Part shown: positions 1-8,924 of the stretch, piece after piece | Layout: each line of letters starts with the position of its first letter | Position numbering within the stretch: position 1 is the stretch's first letter | Program-made: the position numbers and the translations under genes | The notes under the pieces: model-generated | What the model saw: only the letters and a program-made list of their open reading frames with translations | Database searches by the model: none | What the model was told of the DNA's origin: nothing | Origin: Acanthaster planci | Lineage: Eukaryota > Echinodermata > Asteroidea > Valvatida > Acanthasteridae | Direction: 5' to 3' | NCBI RefSeq assembly: GCF_001949145.1 | Contig: NW_019091696.1 | Location: 95,676 to 109,684, forward strand | Length of the DNA stretch: 14,009 nt

Positions 1-1500
1 TTATCAACAGAGAGCATGTTCGTATTTCTCAAGTTGCTGTCATGGCAAGGAGGAAGCCAATTCTTAATGATCCTGGACTGTAGTATTTTCTTACCAAAGT
101 TGAGTGTTAATTGTTCTAACCTTTCAGCTACAGTAGGAATGTTAAATGGAGCACAAATCTCACTGTAAGATTTAGTTTTACAATGAGCATCACATACAAT
201 TACATGGAGGGCTTTCCTTAGTAATATTCCTAAACATTCTCTCTTGGACTTCATAAGGCCACAAAACCAGGCAGGTGCAGCATACTCTAATTCCAGGTGA
301 AAGTATTGCAAATAGATTGTTAAGAGGTCAGATGGGGGAACATGACATTGTCTCAACTGTCTTTAAATAAAAAGTTTCATGTTAAATGTATTGCACAAGT
401 TCTTGACCTACAGATCTCATTCCATATCTTTTTGTAGATACATGCGTAACAACTTACATTGTCTGTCTGGTTTATAACAGATTCACCGATATGGAAAGAA
501 GGTACAGTAATAGATACTCTTTGAAAGCAAGAAACCATGGGGTGGCATTTGTTGGGATAAAAGGTCATGTTATTTAAGATGGACCAAGTGCCGAGTTGAT
601 GAAGTTGCTGTTGCATTTCACTGGTTTGATCATTGTCCAAAAATGTTTGACACAAGATGAGATCATTGACAACTTGTAATAAGACACTTCAGGATGTGAA
701 GACACAAAAACATTTATCATTGCCAAGAATGCAACGGGGCCAATTTTTGTTCCTTCAGGGACCCCTGCAATGGTGATTTCCCGTTCCGATAATTTGCCAT
801 TCAAACAAACAGCTTGTAGCCTATTTGAGAAGAAATCACAGATCCAGGCAATAATACTTGACCTAACACCAAGATTAATGAACTTTTCCACAACGATAGC
901 ATGATTGACTCTGTCGAAGGCCTTGGTGAAACACAACTGAAGAACATTTAGCTTTATCAGTGCCCTTAAGAATATCATCAAGGATTTTTACTAAGCAGTG
1001 ATTATATAGTTGAAACACCTTTAAGAGAACCCCAACAGGTTAGGATCAGTAGCATGTCTAATAATCACCCATAATCCAATTCACAACAAAATCTTCAAAT
1101 ACTTTGGCAAATACGCAAGTATTATGAGAAATTGGACGTAACTTATCAATTCTCGGACGCTGAGACTTTGGAACTGGCACTACATAGGCATATTTCCATT
1201 TGCCAGGTATAACACCCTCAAGCAGTGAGCAGGTATATATATCGGCTGACAGAAAACATAAATTATTAGCAAATTCTCAAATCAGGCATGAAGGAATACA
1301 CTCTGGCCCACCGCTTTCATAAATATTCCATCTCTTGAGTTTCTTGAAAATATCCTGTGGTGTAATTGTAGGTGGAGGGCCTGGAGACAAAAGGTAAGCA
1401 GGTAAGTTCTTCAGTATTGGCATGATGGTATCATCAGTCACAGCAATAAATTGATTTATCTGGTTTGCAGACTGGATTGGTGAAACATTGCTTCGAAAAC
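1..1500 (-). pseudogene. Reverse transcriptase domain, disrupted, C-terminus outside window
   Basis: The RT domain copies element RNA into DNA at the target site. Seen on the minus strand: WKYAYVVPVPKSQRPRIDKL and RPIS (about 1200-1120), FTKAFDRVNH (near 900), GVPEGTKIGP (near 750), MQQQLHQLGTWS (near 600), IYLQYFHLELEYAAPAWF (near 330-260), and an open tail to position 1 ending with NLRNTNMLSVD. It is broken in several ways. An in-frame TGA interrupts the segment after GGPECIPS (near 1280). Frame changes occur around 1050-1020, again just before FTKAFD (near 930), and once more at the YxDD box (about 663-670). Motif A reads CFTKAFD where the family has an Asp in place of Cys. The YxDD region reads VND in the downstream frame. 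Motif 5 has GVPEG instead of the usual GVPQG. Both catalytic Asp motifs are therefore damaged and the copy is inactive. Confidence 0.85.
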
Positions 1501-1953
1501 GACCTTTTGTGCTCTAATGACCAATTAGCTTTTATATTTAAAAATACCACTGACGTGGATCTAAGCACCTTAACATACCTACACCTGAAATGTAGAAGTT
1601 AAATTTGGCTTGAACAATTTTGTTCCACCGAATTCTCGAAAAAGATGCATTTTTCCGTCACTGAATGGTTTTTGTCTCTTCAAGATCAATGCTTTGAGTT
1701 GGGGTAAACCACAGCATATCATCAGGGTGTGTAGAATAACCTGTAGAATAGAATAAACCTAGTTGGAAAGAACTTATCGATGGCCTCATGCAAGATTCTA
1801 TAAAATGTTGCAGTTTTCTCACAGAGTTTGCCCAGTCATATTGAGTGATCCACTGTCCAAAAGCTTGTTTGTCTGAGTCTCGAAGAGGTTGAACAACACG
1901 AGAATGGCACTTGTTGCTTCTTTTGCTACTATGTACAGCTTGCGCTTTTGAGT
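1..1953 (-). mobile_element. Decayed non-LTR retrotransposon (CR1/Jockey-like LINE), fragment
   Basis: A minus-strand LINE fragment lies in an MSH3 intron, antisense to the gene, and continues past the window start. Read on the minus strand from about 1910 downward, it first shows a pre-RT linker (PLRDSDKQAFGQWIT, then HPDDMLWFTP near 1700). A segment before the RT follows (INQFIAV, LPAYL, TPQDIFKKLKRW, 1500-1330), then the fingers/palm and thumb of the reverse transcriptase, and a C-terminal part with LEYAAPAW. This order is typical of the CR1/Jockey-like LINEs abundant in marine invertebrates. The endonuclease domain is not visible: homology stops at a 16-bp minisatellite (1954-2065), so the element looks 5'-truncated. 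Its 3' end is outside the window. Subfamily assignment is from memory of motif style. Confidence 0.85.
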
Positions 1954-2065
1954 CAACTTGTACCTTGGGTGGCTCATACCTTTGATGACTCATACCATGG
2001 GCAACTCGTACCTTGGACAACTCATACCTTGGACAACTTGTATCATGGACAACTCTTACCTCGAG
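1954..2065. repeat. 16-bp minisatellite, seven units
   Basis: Seven consecutive units of exactly 16 bp start at 1954, 1970, 1986, 2002, 2018, 2034 and 2050, with no gaps between them. The consensus is close to CAACTCATACCTTGGA; most differences are substitutions at positions 5-8 and 11-13. Because 16 is not a multiple of 3, the minus-strand open frame here (start near 2020) reads each unit differently, which argues against a selected protein repeat. The array abuts the recognisable LINE homology on its 5' side, so it marks the truncation point or is part of the element's 5' region. Confidence 0.85.
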
Positions 2066-2435
2066 TTAAGACCCCTCATACCTTCATGTTTGCAATTCGG
2101 TTATAACTTTCTAGCCGTCCTGAAATGTTAAAGTTATTTCTTGCAGGTCCGTAGGTGTTAAAATGTGCCATTGAATGCATATTTGATTCCTCTTGGAATT
2201 CTATCAGTATTTAAATACTCTCACATGGCATTAATGCTTAGAAACCTATGAATTCAATGAAAAAAATATAAAAGTTGAATGTTAATGTTTGGGGTTGTAT
2301 TGTGTAGTTGCCCTGTAGTACATATAATACATATGTACTGGGCACTCCTGTAATGTACATGTATGTACAGTTTATGCAAATAGTTCGCAGTACCCGCTGC
2401 TTCACCTGACTCAGACCAGCCAGCTGACCCCGGCA
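2066..2435. other. Intronic spacer, no gene recognised
   Basis: AT-rich MSH3 intron sequence. It holds an 8-bp inverted repeat (AGTACATA at 2317-2324, TATGTACT at 2332-2339) and a TGTACATGTATGTACA run near 2355. The minus-strand open frame ending near 2254 has no recognisable motif. Confidence 0.5.
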
Positions 2436-2508
2436 AGCTCGGTGGTCGAGTGGTTAAGACGTCTGGACTAGTAAGCAGGAGGTGGTGGGTTTGAGTCTCA
2501 CCCGAGTA
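2436..2508 (+). repeat. tRNA-like element: tRNA-derived SINE head or tRNA pseudogene
   Basis: A 73-nt tRNA-like body. The acceptor arms 2436-2442 and 2502-2508 pair over five Watson-Crick bases plus one G-T. The D arm is GTC (2445-2447) with GAC (2458-2460) around GAGTGGTTAA. The T arm is GTGGG/CTCAC (2485-2489, 2497-2501) with loop TTTGAGT. The pol III A box TGGTCGAGTGG (2443-2453) fits consensus, and the B box GGTTTGAGTCT (2488-2498) has one clear mismatch. The segment GAGTGGTTAAG and GGACTAG resemble Ser tRNA. The anticodon stem (2462-2466 with 2474-2478) does not pair, so a working tRNA is unlikely. tRNA-headed SINEs are common in marine invertebrates; the sequence downstream to about 2600 may be its body. 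Confidence 0.65.
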
Positions 2509-2510
2509 AG

Positions 2511-2530
2511 CTTGTGAATTTTTTCACAAG
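2511..2530 (+). terminator. 8-bp hairpin with T6 run, possible pol III stop
   Basis: CTTGTGAA (2511-2518) and TTCACAAG (2523-2530) form a perfect stem around TTTT, and TTTTTT spans 2519-2524. A T run 10 nt after the tRNA-like body would be expected to stop RNA polymerase III. A second hairpin, ACGGG/CCCGT, lies at 2581-2595. The function is inferred. Confidence 0.4.
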
Positions 2531-2596
2531 ATCTCAGACAAGCACTAAGCATACAGTGTTTACCAATATATATGTTGGGTACGGGCAAAACCCGTT

Positions 2597-3011
2597 ATAT
2601 AAATTAACATCTCAGTGCAAAAATACATCTTGAAAATACCTCTAAGATTGTCATGTTACTACGATACTGTAAATTTTCTATTAAACACTTGTATCCCTCT
2701 TTGAGTACATACGAACGTTTTATCCGAGTTAAACGTACAGTTCTAGAGATAGTGGTCCGCATGGAATTCAACTATTTGGAAATGTCACGTGATCTCCGAT
2801 GATGTCACAACTTTACTTTTCTAGAAAGATATGTAGATGCATAAAGGTAATAAAAATAACTATGGTGTAACTTTGATGAAGATGAAAGATTGGAAAATCA
2901 GAAAAGTTGCCCCTAAAAACTGTGTACAAAATCAATTTGTTTTTTTTAGAAATATTCAAATATTCACACACGTATTGGTCAAAATCAATCGTGCATCTTT
3001 TTTTTTTTCAG
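2597..3011. other. Intron sequence up to the exon A acceptor
   Basis: Intronic sequence with no coding signal. It contains GTCACGTGAT followed by GATGATGTCAC at 2784-2808, which resembles the palindromic block of the array at 8.9-11.1 kb. The end is a T11 tract and CAG at 2999-3011, the acceptor of MSH3 exon A. An earlier TTTTTTTTAG near 2950 is a weaker alternative acceptor. Confidence 0.5.
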
Positions 3012-3178
3012 CACAAGTGATGATGACCGCATTCGCATAGAGAGGATGGACAATAAACATTTTGAGTACTGTCTGGCCTTAGAGGTTGTCTCATCATTCT
3101 ACAGCCATAAGGACATGGGTCCACTGAGTAAAGAAACAGAAGGCAATGAGAGGTCTGAGCAACACAGAGATTTTGCAA
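3012..3178 (+). CDS. MSH3: MSH3 internal exon A (mismatch repair protein MSH3)
   Basis: This 167-bp exon encodes the run from the connector region into the lever of MSH3, which with MSH2 forms MutSbeta and recognises insertion/deletion loops in nuclear DNA. The frame starts with one base finishing a split codon, then TSDDDRIRIERMDNKHFEY, matching the DDRIRVERMDN-FEY signature of animal MSH3. Later EVVSSFY and HKDMGPL align with the FQAVTEFY region of human MSH3. The acceptor is T11-CAG at 2999-3011. The chosen donor is GCAA/GTAGGT at 3179, phase 1, because it joins in frame to exon B and keeps colinearity. A second donor, TAG/GTTATC at 3183, exists (see findings). The reading frame is open with no damage. 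The preceding exon is not found in the window. Confidence 0.93.
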
Positions 3179-5037
3179 GTAGGTTATCATTTTATCTCCC
3201 CTCTTCTCCTGAAGTGAACTTCATTGTCTGATGTTTGACTGTAATTGAGAAAAACTTGGCGTCGTACATGTATGACGTCAAGCTCCTCAGGTTTTGGAGG
3301 TCTGGACAAGAGCTCCCTCCTCCTCAGGGCCTGGTGCCCGATGGCACTTACATGTAATGACAAGCTACCTATTAAGGAGGTCCGCTTAAATTATTATTTT
3401 AAGGACACCAAGGCAAAGGAAGACAGGCAGATAGAGTCCAAATGTAACTGTCTCAGTTATAAAGAGTTTTATTTACACGTCACCTTTTGTGGTTCAAATA
3501 TCTAGGTTTGATCACAGTTAATTACAATTTAAATCTTTTATTCTTTATTTTCTTTACGTGAAAATTCCATATTTCCACGGATTCCTCGAATTCCAATTAC
3601 TCAAATTCTCAATTTCCCAATTTCCTCAAATTCCCCGAATTCCAGGCCGGTGTGCGACTGTAGACTAGGCCTTCCAGACAGCACCTAATAATGAACAGTG
3701 TGTGGAGTAAAGATTGAAACCCTAGTGTAAATCATACAAGTTGCCACACAAATAGCTGAAGTACAATGTATATTTTTTATATCCTTTTGAGCTGGCTGCT
3801 GCTGCAATTATACCTGTGTGCACATAGCAAGTGACTCATTATTGACCTGTGCTACCAATCCTCCTTGAGAAGAAGCACCTCCTCATCAGTTAAAAAGAGC
3901 CCCGTTGACCGGGATTATTCAATTTGTTGGTAGCAATGCCACCATGACGCTTACATTTCGTAGTTGTTCGTGAACCAGCGAGGTTAATTTCCAACCAAAG
4001 GAGCCTCCGTTGCAAAGAAAATAGCATCGTTGATTGGTCCAGATAAAGGCCATAATACCATGCGTGCAAGGTGGAGCCTAAGTGCCATATCCATAAAAAC
4101 CTTGTTACTTATGCACAGAGCCCCATGTAGTGTCCAGCCTTACACTGTGCCAAGTGCCCACTGTCAGTCACATATGTTCAAAAAAATCTTTCTGACATTT
4201 TTACTTTCACACATAAAACAAACTCTTGTTAATTCAAAGCTGAACTTGAAACTCCATTATCATGAAGTGTTGGTTTGATTGCTAGGATTGGCTTTTATAT
4301 GTCGCGATTGTTGAGAAGATGCGTATTTCCTAGTATCTGAGTTTTCTTCATGCATCTTGAATTTCATTGAATATTTGAATCTTTTGTGAGTTTCGCATAG
4401 TCGTACAGTTATTGAATTATAACAGTGAGTGGACATGTAAATTATAACTTCGAAGTTCAATCCATTTGTAAGCGTTGAGGTAACCTGTAACAATGGATTA
4501 TAAAATAGGTCAATTTAAAGAAATGTTGGTTTGCAAATGACAGAAAACATGAATTGTTGTGTGATTATTTGAATGAATTAATTAGCATCCAGCAGCAAGA
4601 CTAACAACTTCACTGAATCAGTTTAACATCAGATTACTGAACAGTGGAAGTGATTTTCTATGCTTGTTAGCTTTTTTACTTTCAAATTCTTTTCCACTGG
4701 CAATATGTCAAAATCCATGAGATATTTGTGTATTGATGGTAAGCAAGCTTAAGCCATGAAAGAACACATACAGAATTAATACCCATAAATGTGCAGCCCC
4801 AAAGAAGAATGCACACCCTCAAAAAAGGCCACTCAAATAGTTGAACAGGTATAGCAAAGCATGTTTGTTTGGGGAGGCAGTCCAATGTGATCTGATACTG
4901 AAGAGAACTAAGCTCAGGGGAAAAGTTCCCTTGTTTTCAGAAAACATTCATTCTGACCCTCCTTGAACTTAGAAATATTTCAAAAGGCTTTCGCTCTTTA
5001 CAGGTGTACATATATCCATTTGTCATAACGTTTTTAG
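3179..5037 (+). other. MSH3 intron A-B (1,859 bp)
   Basis: The donor is GTAGGT at 3179 and the acceptor TTTTTAG ends at 5037. No exon, RNA gene or well-formed element was recognised. Positions 3557-3645 are a low-complexity stretch of degenerate AATTCC/AATTTCC words. Open frames at 3245-3505, 4030-4278 and the minus-strand frames at 4260-4493 and 4682-4885 lack recognisable motifs. GTACATGTATGACGTCA occurs near 3265. Confidence 0.7.
3557..3645. repeat. Degenerate AATTCC-rich simple repeat
   Basis: Words of the type GAATTCC, AAATTCTC, AATTTCC and AAATTCC recur every 8-13 bases, all on the same strand. The spacing is irregular, so this is a decayed simple repeat rather than a clean minisatellite. 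Confidence 0.6.
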
Positions 5038-5149
5038 ACAGAAAGCTTCAAGAAGTCATAAACCTGCCTGTGCCAGTCATCTGTTGCTTAGCTGCAGTGC
5101 TGAGGTATCTCAGGGAGTTTCAGCTACACCACATTTTAAAAATGACCAG
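5038..5149 (+). CDS. MSH3: MSH3 internal exon B
   Basis: This 112-bp exon begins with AC, completing an Asn codon (AAC) with the A left by exon A, then reads RKLQEVINLPVPVICCLAA and VLRYLREFQLHHILKMT. It corresponds to the [23 protein letters not shown] stretch of human MSH3, the helical start of the lever domain. The acceptor is ACGTTTTTAG, ending at 5037. A CAG at 5003 would put the join out of frame, so it was not used. The donor is CCAG/GTGGGA at 5150, leaving AG of a split codon (phase 2). The plus-strand open frame runs further in both directions, from 5004 to 5453, but outside these limits the similarity ends and splice signals sit at the boundary. Confidence 0.93.
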
Positions 5150-6157
5150 GTGGGAAATGTTTTGTGACCTTTGCATTCTGTTCAGCAGTGGTTGTACCCT
5201 AATTTATGCCCGCTATGTGTGTGTGCATGTGAAACCCTTCCCCCACATTAAGGGGACAATTTGTTTTTTTAAAGAAGTCTGGACCAAGCTGTGGGGACAA
5301 AAATTTGTCCAAGTAATGTGTTTGGACCCCATGACATCTATATTTCAGTACATGTGTGGTCCCCACAACCTGGTGACAGATACATGTGTGTGTGTGGATG
5401 TGTATCTGTCCATTCGTCTGTTTTCCCTGTGTTCCCTGAGAAGGTCAACTTAAATTTTGGTTTATAAGCTAGTTTTGGTTTCCTGCTGAAGCCGATTGAT
5501 TTTGGACCCCCATACCTAAGTCCAAAGTCAAGGTCGCTATGCTTGAAACAATGGAAACAGTTTTCACACACTAACTGGGGAATGACTGGGCATATGAACT
5601 TCCAACTTGGTATTTGGGTTGGTCTTGCTGTCCTGTGGAAGCCCGTTGATACCAGATTAAAGGTCAAGGTTACCATTGTCAAAACAATAGAAATGGTTTT
5701 CCCTTTTGGAAAGAGGTTTTTCTTATCACAAATTCAAGTCGTGGATATAGGCATTTGTATTTGTTGATACACCAGTCTTGTTTTTTTTCTTCAAATTCAT
5801 TGCAATAGATGCTTTTTGTTACACTGAGAGAGTTTTTGGCTGCTGATTTGTACATGCTTTGGTACCAGATTCAACAATGTAGAACAAGTGCTTGTAACGA
5901 AACATTTGAATCTGTCTTCGGACATCTAGTTGAGAATGTGTGAAAAAACTTTCTTTGAGATTTAATCTTATTTCGGGTTTACAGCCAAGAATCAAAATGA
6001 AGAATCAAAAGCACCCTTTGCCAGTTGTGTCATGACCACTGATATGAGGAAAGAATAAAGCCTTGTGTTCCGGAATCAAAACCATATGGTCCCAGATCAA
6101 AATGAGAAAATATTCAGATAACTTTGTAACCTGCCTTTTAAAAAAATTCTTTTCTAG
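5150..6157 (+). other. MSH3 intron B-C (1,008 bp)
   Basis: The donor is GTGGGA at 5150 and the acceptor TTCTTTTCTAG ends at 6157. It contains GTGGGGACA/TGTCCCCAC-like words (5253-5366), a short TG run at 5383-5395, and the ~150-bp repeat pair listed separately. From about 5790 to 6130 nothing is recognised. The plus-strand open frame starting at 6063 merely reads through into exon C. Confidence 0.7.
5482..5780 (+). repeat. Two ~150-bp tandem monomers of a dispersed repeat
   Basis: CCTGCTGAAGCCGATTGAT at 5482 and CCTGTGGAAGCCCGTTGAT at 5632 start two copies 150 bp apart. Each continues with AAGTCAAGGT or AGGTCAAGGT, then GAAACAATGGAAACAGTTTTC or the closely similar AAAACAATAGAAATGGTTTTC. Between them is AACTGGGGAATGACTGGGCA and an ACTTCCAACTTGGTAT segment. 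The style (AAGGTCAAGGT, CTTCCAACTTGGTA, AGAAATGGTTTCC) is one I associate with a repeat family widespread in marine invertebrates. That link is from memory. The minus-strand open frame over it is a by-product of the repeat. Confidence 0.7.
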
Positions 6158-6242
6158 CAACATTGTTTCCTTCTCTGCTAGACGTAAGTGTTTGAAGCTG
6201 GATGCCTGTGCCCTACGAAACCTGGAAATATTTAAAAATCAG
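6158..6242 (+). CDS. MSH3: MSH3 internal exon C
   Basis: This 85-bp exon starts with C, completing AGC (Ser) from exon B, then NIVSFSARRKCLKLDA and CALRNLEIFKNQ. LRNLEI-NQ is the strongly conserved MutS-family motif ahead of the core domain, and matches LRNLEILQNQTD in human MSH3 rather than the NNLEIF-NGT form of MSH6. The acceptor TTCTTTTCTAG ending at 6157 was chosen because it gives 33 residues between the exon B motif YLREFQ and the end of LRNLEI, the same as my recollection of human MSH3. A second in-frame acceptor (TCTGCTAG, exon start 6182) would drop eight residues. The donor is CAG/GTATAG at 6243, phase 0. Confidence 0.92.
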
Positions 6243-7084
6243 GTATAGTGTAAACTGAAGAATCCCATAATTCCACAGCCCACAAAGTTTCATGTATGTT
6301 TCTGATTTCATTGTTGTAACCACTGAAACTAGTGAGATGATTAAATGAGATAATTTAGGTCTTGAAAAGACTTGTGTGTCCATTTTGTGAACCTCTCGGT
6401 TCACCTTTTGGCCCCCTAGCTGCATTCCTCTCCTCTGATGTAGACAAGATCCTTTTCACTTGTCATCAGAATCAAAATTTGCTTTAGAAATCTCTGTGCA
6501 AAAAATACTGTTTCTTATCATGAAGAATTTGCTGTATTCATGCAGTCAGGGCAAACTCCTTCCTTTTGTGGCAAGTGTTGGGTTCTTCCATGTGCCAGCT
6601 TAATATCCTATCTGATTATACATTACACATTATGGTAACCATTTTCATCCAGCGATTCACTCATTAAAAGCAATAATTACAAGAGATTAAACTATAAACA
6701 ATATTCAAGAAGATTTAAGTTGAAACTGATTTCCTAGTTTACAAATTAAAATGAAATCAGTAACTTGAACAAAACCCTGTATTCCCCCTTGCATATTATG
6801 ATGCCATTTTTTGCTTTGCCTAGGATTTATAAAGGTGAACCAAGTTGGAAACAAGATTGGTTGGCACTAAAAGGGCATTTTTGATAGGTAAAGTCTTATT
6901 CTACTACTGAACAAAAATCACCTCCAGTACCTACAAGGGTGTTTCCTTCTGCATTGGAAATGTCTTTGGATTCTGGTATGTACCGGGTAATCCATGGAAC
7001 TGTTAATCCATGAAATTCTGATATGTGTGATTGTCGAGTATGCAATTTGTCTTTAGGGTGAAGCAGACTACAGATGAAGTACAT

Positions 7085-8029
7085 GTAGCTTGGTCAACGC
7101 ATTCGTCGCAGTGCACATCCCCACGCACCTGGCGCTCAAAATCAAGGTGAAGAGCGACCTCATGCAGTTTAAGAAATATGCAAATCAGGTGAACCAGGAT
7201 GAATGCCTTGGTGCAACTGTCCGCCGAAGCTTATGTTTTTCTTTACTTCTGTGCTAGATTTCTAGGACACGACTTTATATGCGAATATGAATAGATGTAG
7301 GCGTGCGATAAGTACACAGTGACCAATCACAGCCAAACATGCCTAATAATGTATCAACATGAACTGGTGTGTTTGATAACCATGAAAATGGTGGACCTTC
7401 CGAGACGACTGCAACATGACGAGTTGTCTTGATGCTTGAATTCCGCTGCAGATAATGTTGGGTTATTTTCATGCTGAGCAGCAACAAACTTTAGAATACT
7501 TTCTGCGGGATCTCAACGTTTTCGTGAAATTGCCTACGTGCTATGAGAAATCAATTATTTTTCAGGGTGCACATTTCTGCTCAGAGCTCCTCAGACCAGA
7601 TACAAAGTCCATAGCGCTATTCATTTGTAAAAAATCAATCACAATTAGTAAAGCGAAGCGAAGACAAACTCGATATCCCATTACTCTGATCAGCTGGCAA
7701 AATAAATATTATTGACTTGTCATGTACACTGTACATTGTATAGCCACATGTGTGTTGAGTTAACCTGTCACCTTACGACCAACTTAAATTAAGCAGTTAC
7801 TGTGTAGCAATGAACCAGTCCAAAAACGTATTTAAAACATTGGCTCTTGTCCATAGCATAATTGAGCACCATCCAATACAGCCTCCGTGGATGGTTGCAC
7901 CAAGGCGTTTGTCCTGGTTCAGCTGATTTGCATATTTCTAAAACCATGTGAGGTCGCTCTTTGCCTTGATTTCGAGCAGCAGCGGTGTGCTGTGCTGCGA
8001 CAAATGACAAAGGCCTTGACCAAGGCTAC
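7085..8029. repeat. Inverted-repeat pair, ~147-bp arms around a 650-bp spacer
   Basis: The left arm 7085-7230 and right arm 7881-8029 are reverse complements with scattered differences. Shared blocks read on the left arm are GTAGCTTGGTCAA (one base different in the right arm), GTCGCAG, CAAAATCAAGGTGAAGAGC in part, AGAGCGACCTCA, AGAAATATGCAAATCAG (17 of 17) and CCTTGGTGCAAC. The AGAAATATGCAAATCAG block contains the octamer ATGCAAAT. Similarity ends abruptly inside, just before GCTTATG on the left and at AATACAG on the right. Either this is a foldback or MITE-like element or two copies of one dispersed repeat inserted in opposite orientation. No transposase is visible in the spacer. Confidence 0.8.
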
Positions 8030-8759
8030 AGATAAAGCTGACTGCAGACAAAGCTTTACACGCATTTCACAAGCCTTGGTACTGATAGGGGGTTGACTCT
8101 TGGAATTTGCTTATGGATGAACTCCTATTACGGCAGACATTTGGGATCTCCAAACAGTTTTTCTTGTTGAGCTACTGGTTGGAATTCACCAACCCTCCCC
8201 AATACCACACCTTGCGCAACCACTTCAGTCCCTCCTGACTTTACATGGCAGAGTTTATTTGAAAAGGAATTTGTGCCCCTGATAGAAAAGAGAACCATAA
8301 TAACTTCTAAATTCAAATAAGACCTTTTCCTTGACTTTTCTCCCTGACTCCATTGCAAAGAAGTCTGGCGACTGATTATCAGCCTCTGACCCCTGAACAC
8401 TTTCATCTGACCGAAACATTAGCAATGTACGTGTACATTGTACATGTCAGCATTCTGGCAATGACAGCATTTTGGCAAATACTATTACGGATGTCGCATA
8501 TACCCTAAAAGAGTTACTTGGTAATTTACCATCAATTTCAACCAATGCAGTTGGATGTCCACTTCAGAAGATAATCTAACATGGCTTGTCGCATGATGTC
8601 ATTCTCTCGGAAGAGAGTTTGCCTTGTACTTTGTGGAGATTCCCAGAATTGCTTAAAAATATAATATTTACTTGAAGATGACATATTCGACTTCTTAGAC
8701 TGATGACGTCACCATAAGTGGATGTGATACCAGTTGCAATAATTGTATTTTAAATGAGG

Positions 8760-8777
8760 GTGTTTGTTGACAAACAC
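8760..8777. repeat. Short perfect palindrome GTGTTTGT-TG-ACAAACAC
   Basis: Two 8-bp arms flank a TG centre. It is isolated in intron sequence, with no element attached that I can recognise. Confidence 0.6.
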
Positions 8778-8924
8778 AGCTGCTTCAGCCTTGGTTTCGT
8801 TTATCTAAAACAGTGAGGAAATGCTTGACAAACTACTCACAAGATTTAATGACAAGTGCACATGGATGATACAGAAAGCACATTGCTTAGGGGAATATTT
8901 AAAATCCATATCATATTGATGTAT

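Noticed and set aside
2254-2436. 60-codon minus-strand open frame
   Set aside because: Short, no motif, made largely of TACATGTA-type repeats.
2436-2508. Functional tRNA gene
   Set aside because: The anticodon stem does not pair and the anticodon cannot be assigned with confidence.
5004-5037. Exon B starting right after CAG at 5003
   Set aside because: The phase does not match either donor of exon A, and the added residues show no MSH3 similarity.
6182-6242. Shorter exon C as the main form
   Set aside because: It loses eight residues relative to the expected spacing of conserved motifs. Kept only as an alternative.
7789-8010. Minus-strand open frame over the right inverted arm
   Set aside because: It is carried by the repeat arm. 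The same segment in the left arm does not keep the frame.
8704-8711. Isolated TGACGTCA as a cAMP-response promoter element
   Set aside because: No promoter or transcription start is nearby, and the same word recurs within repeat modules.
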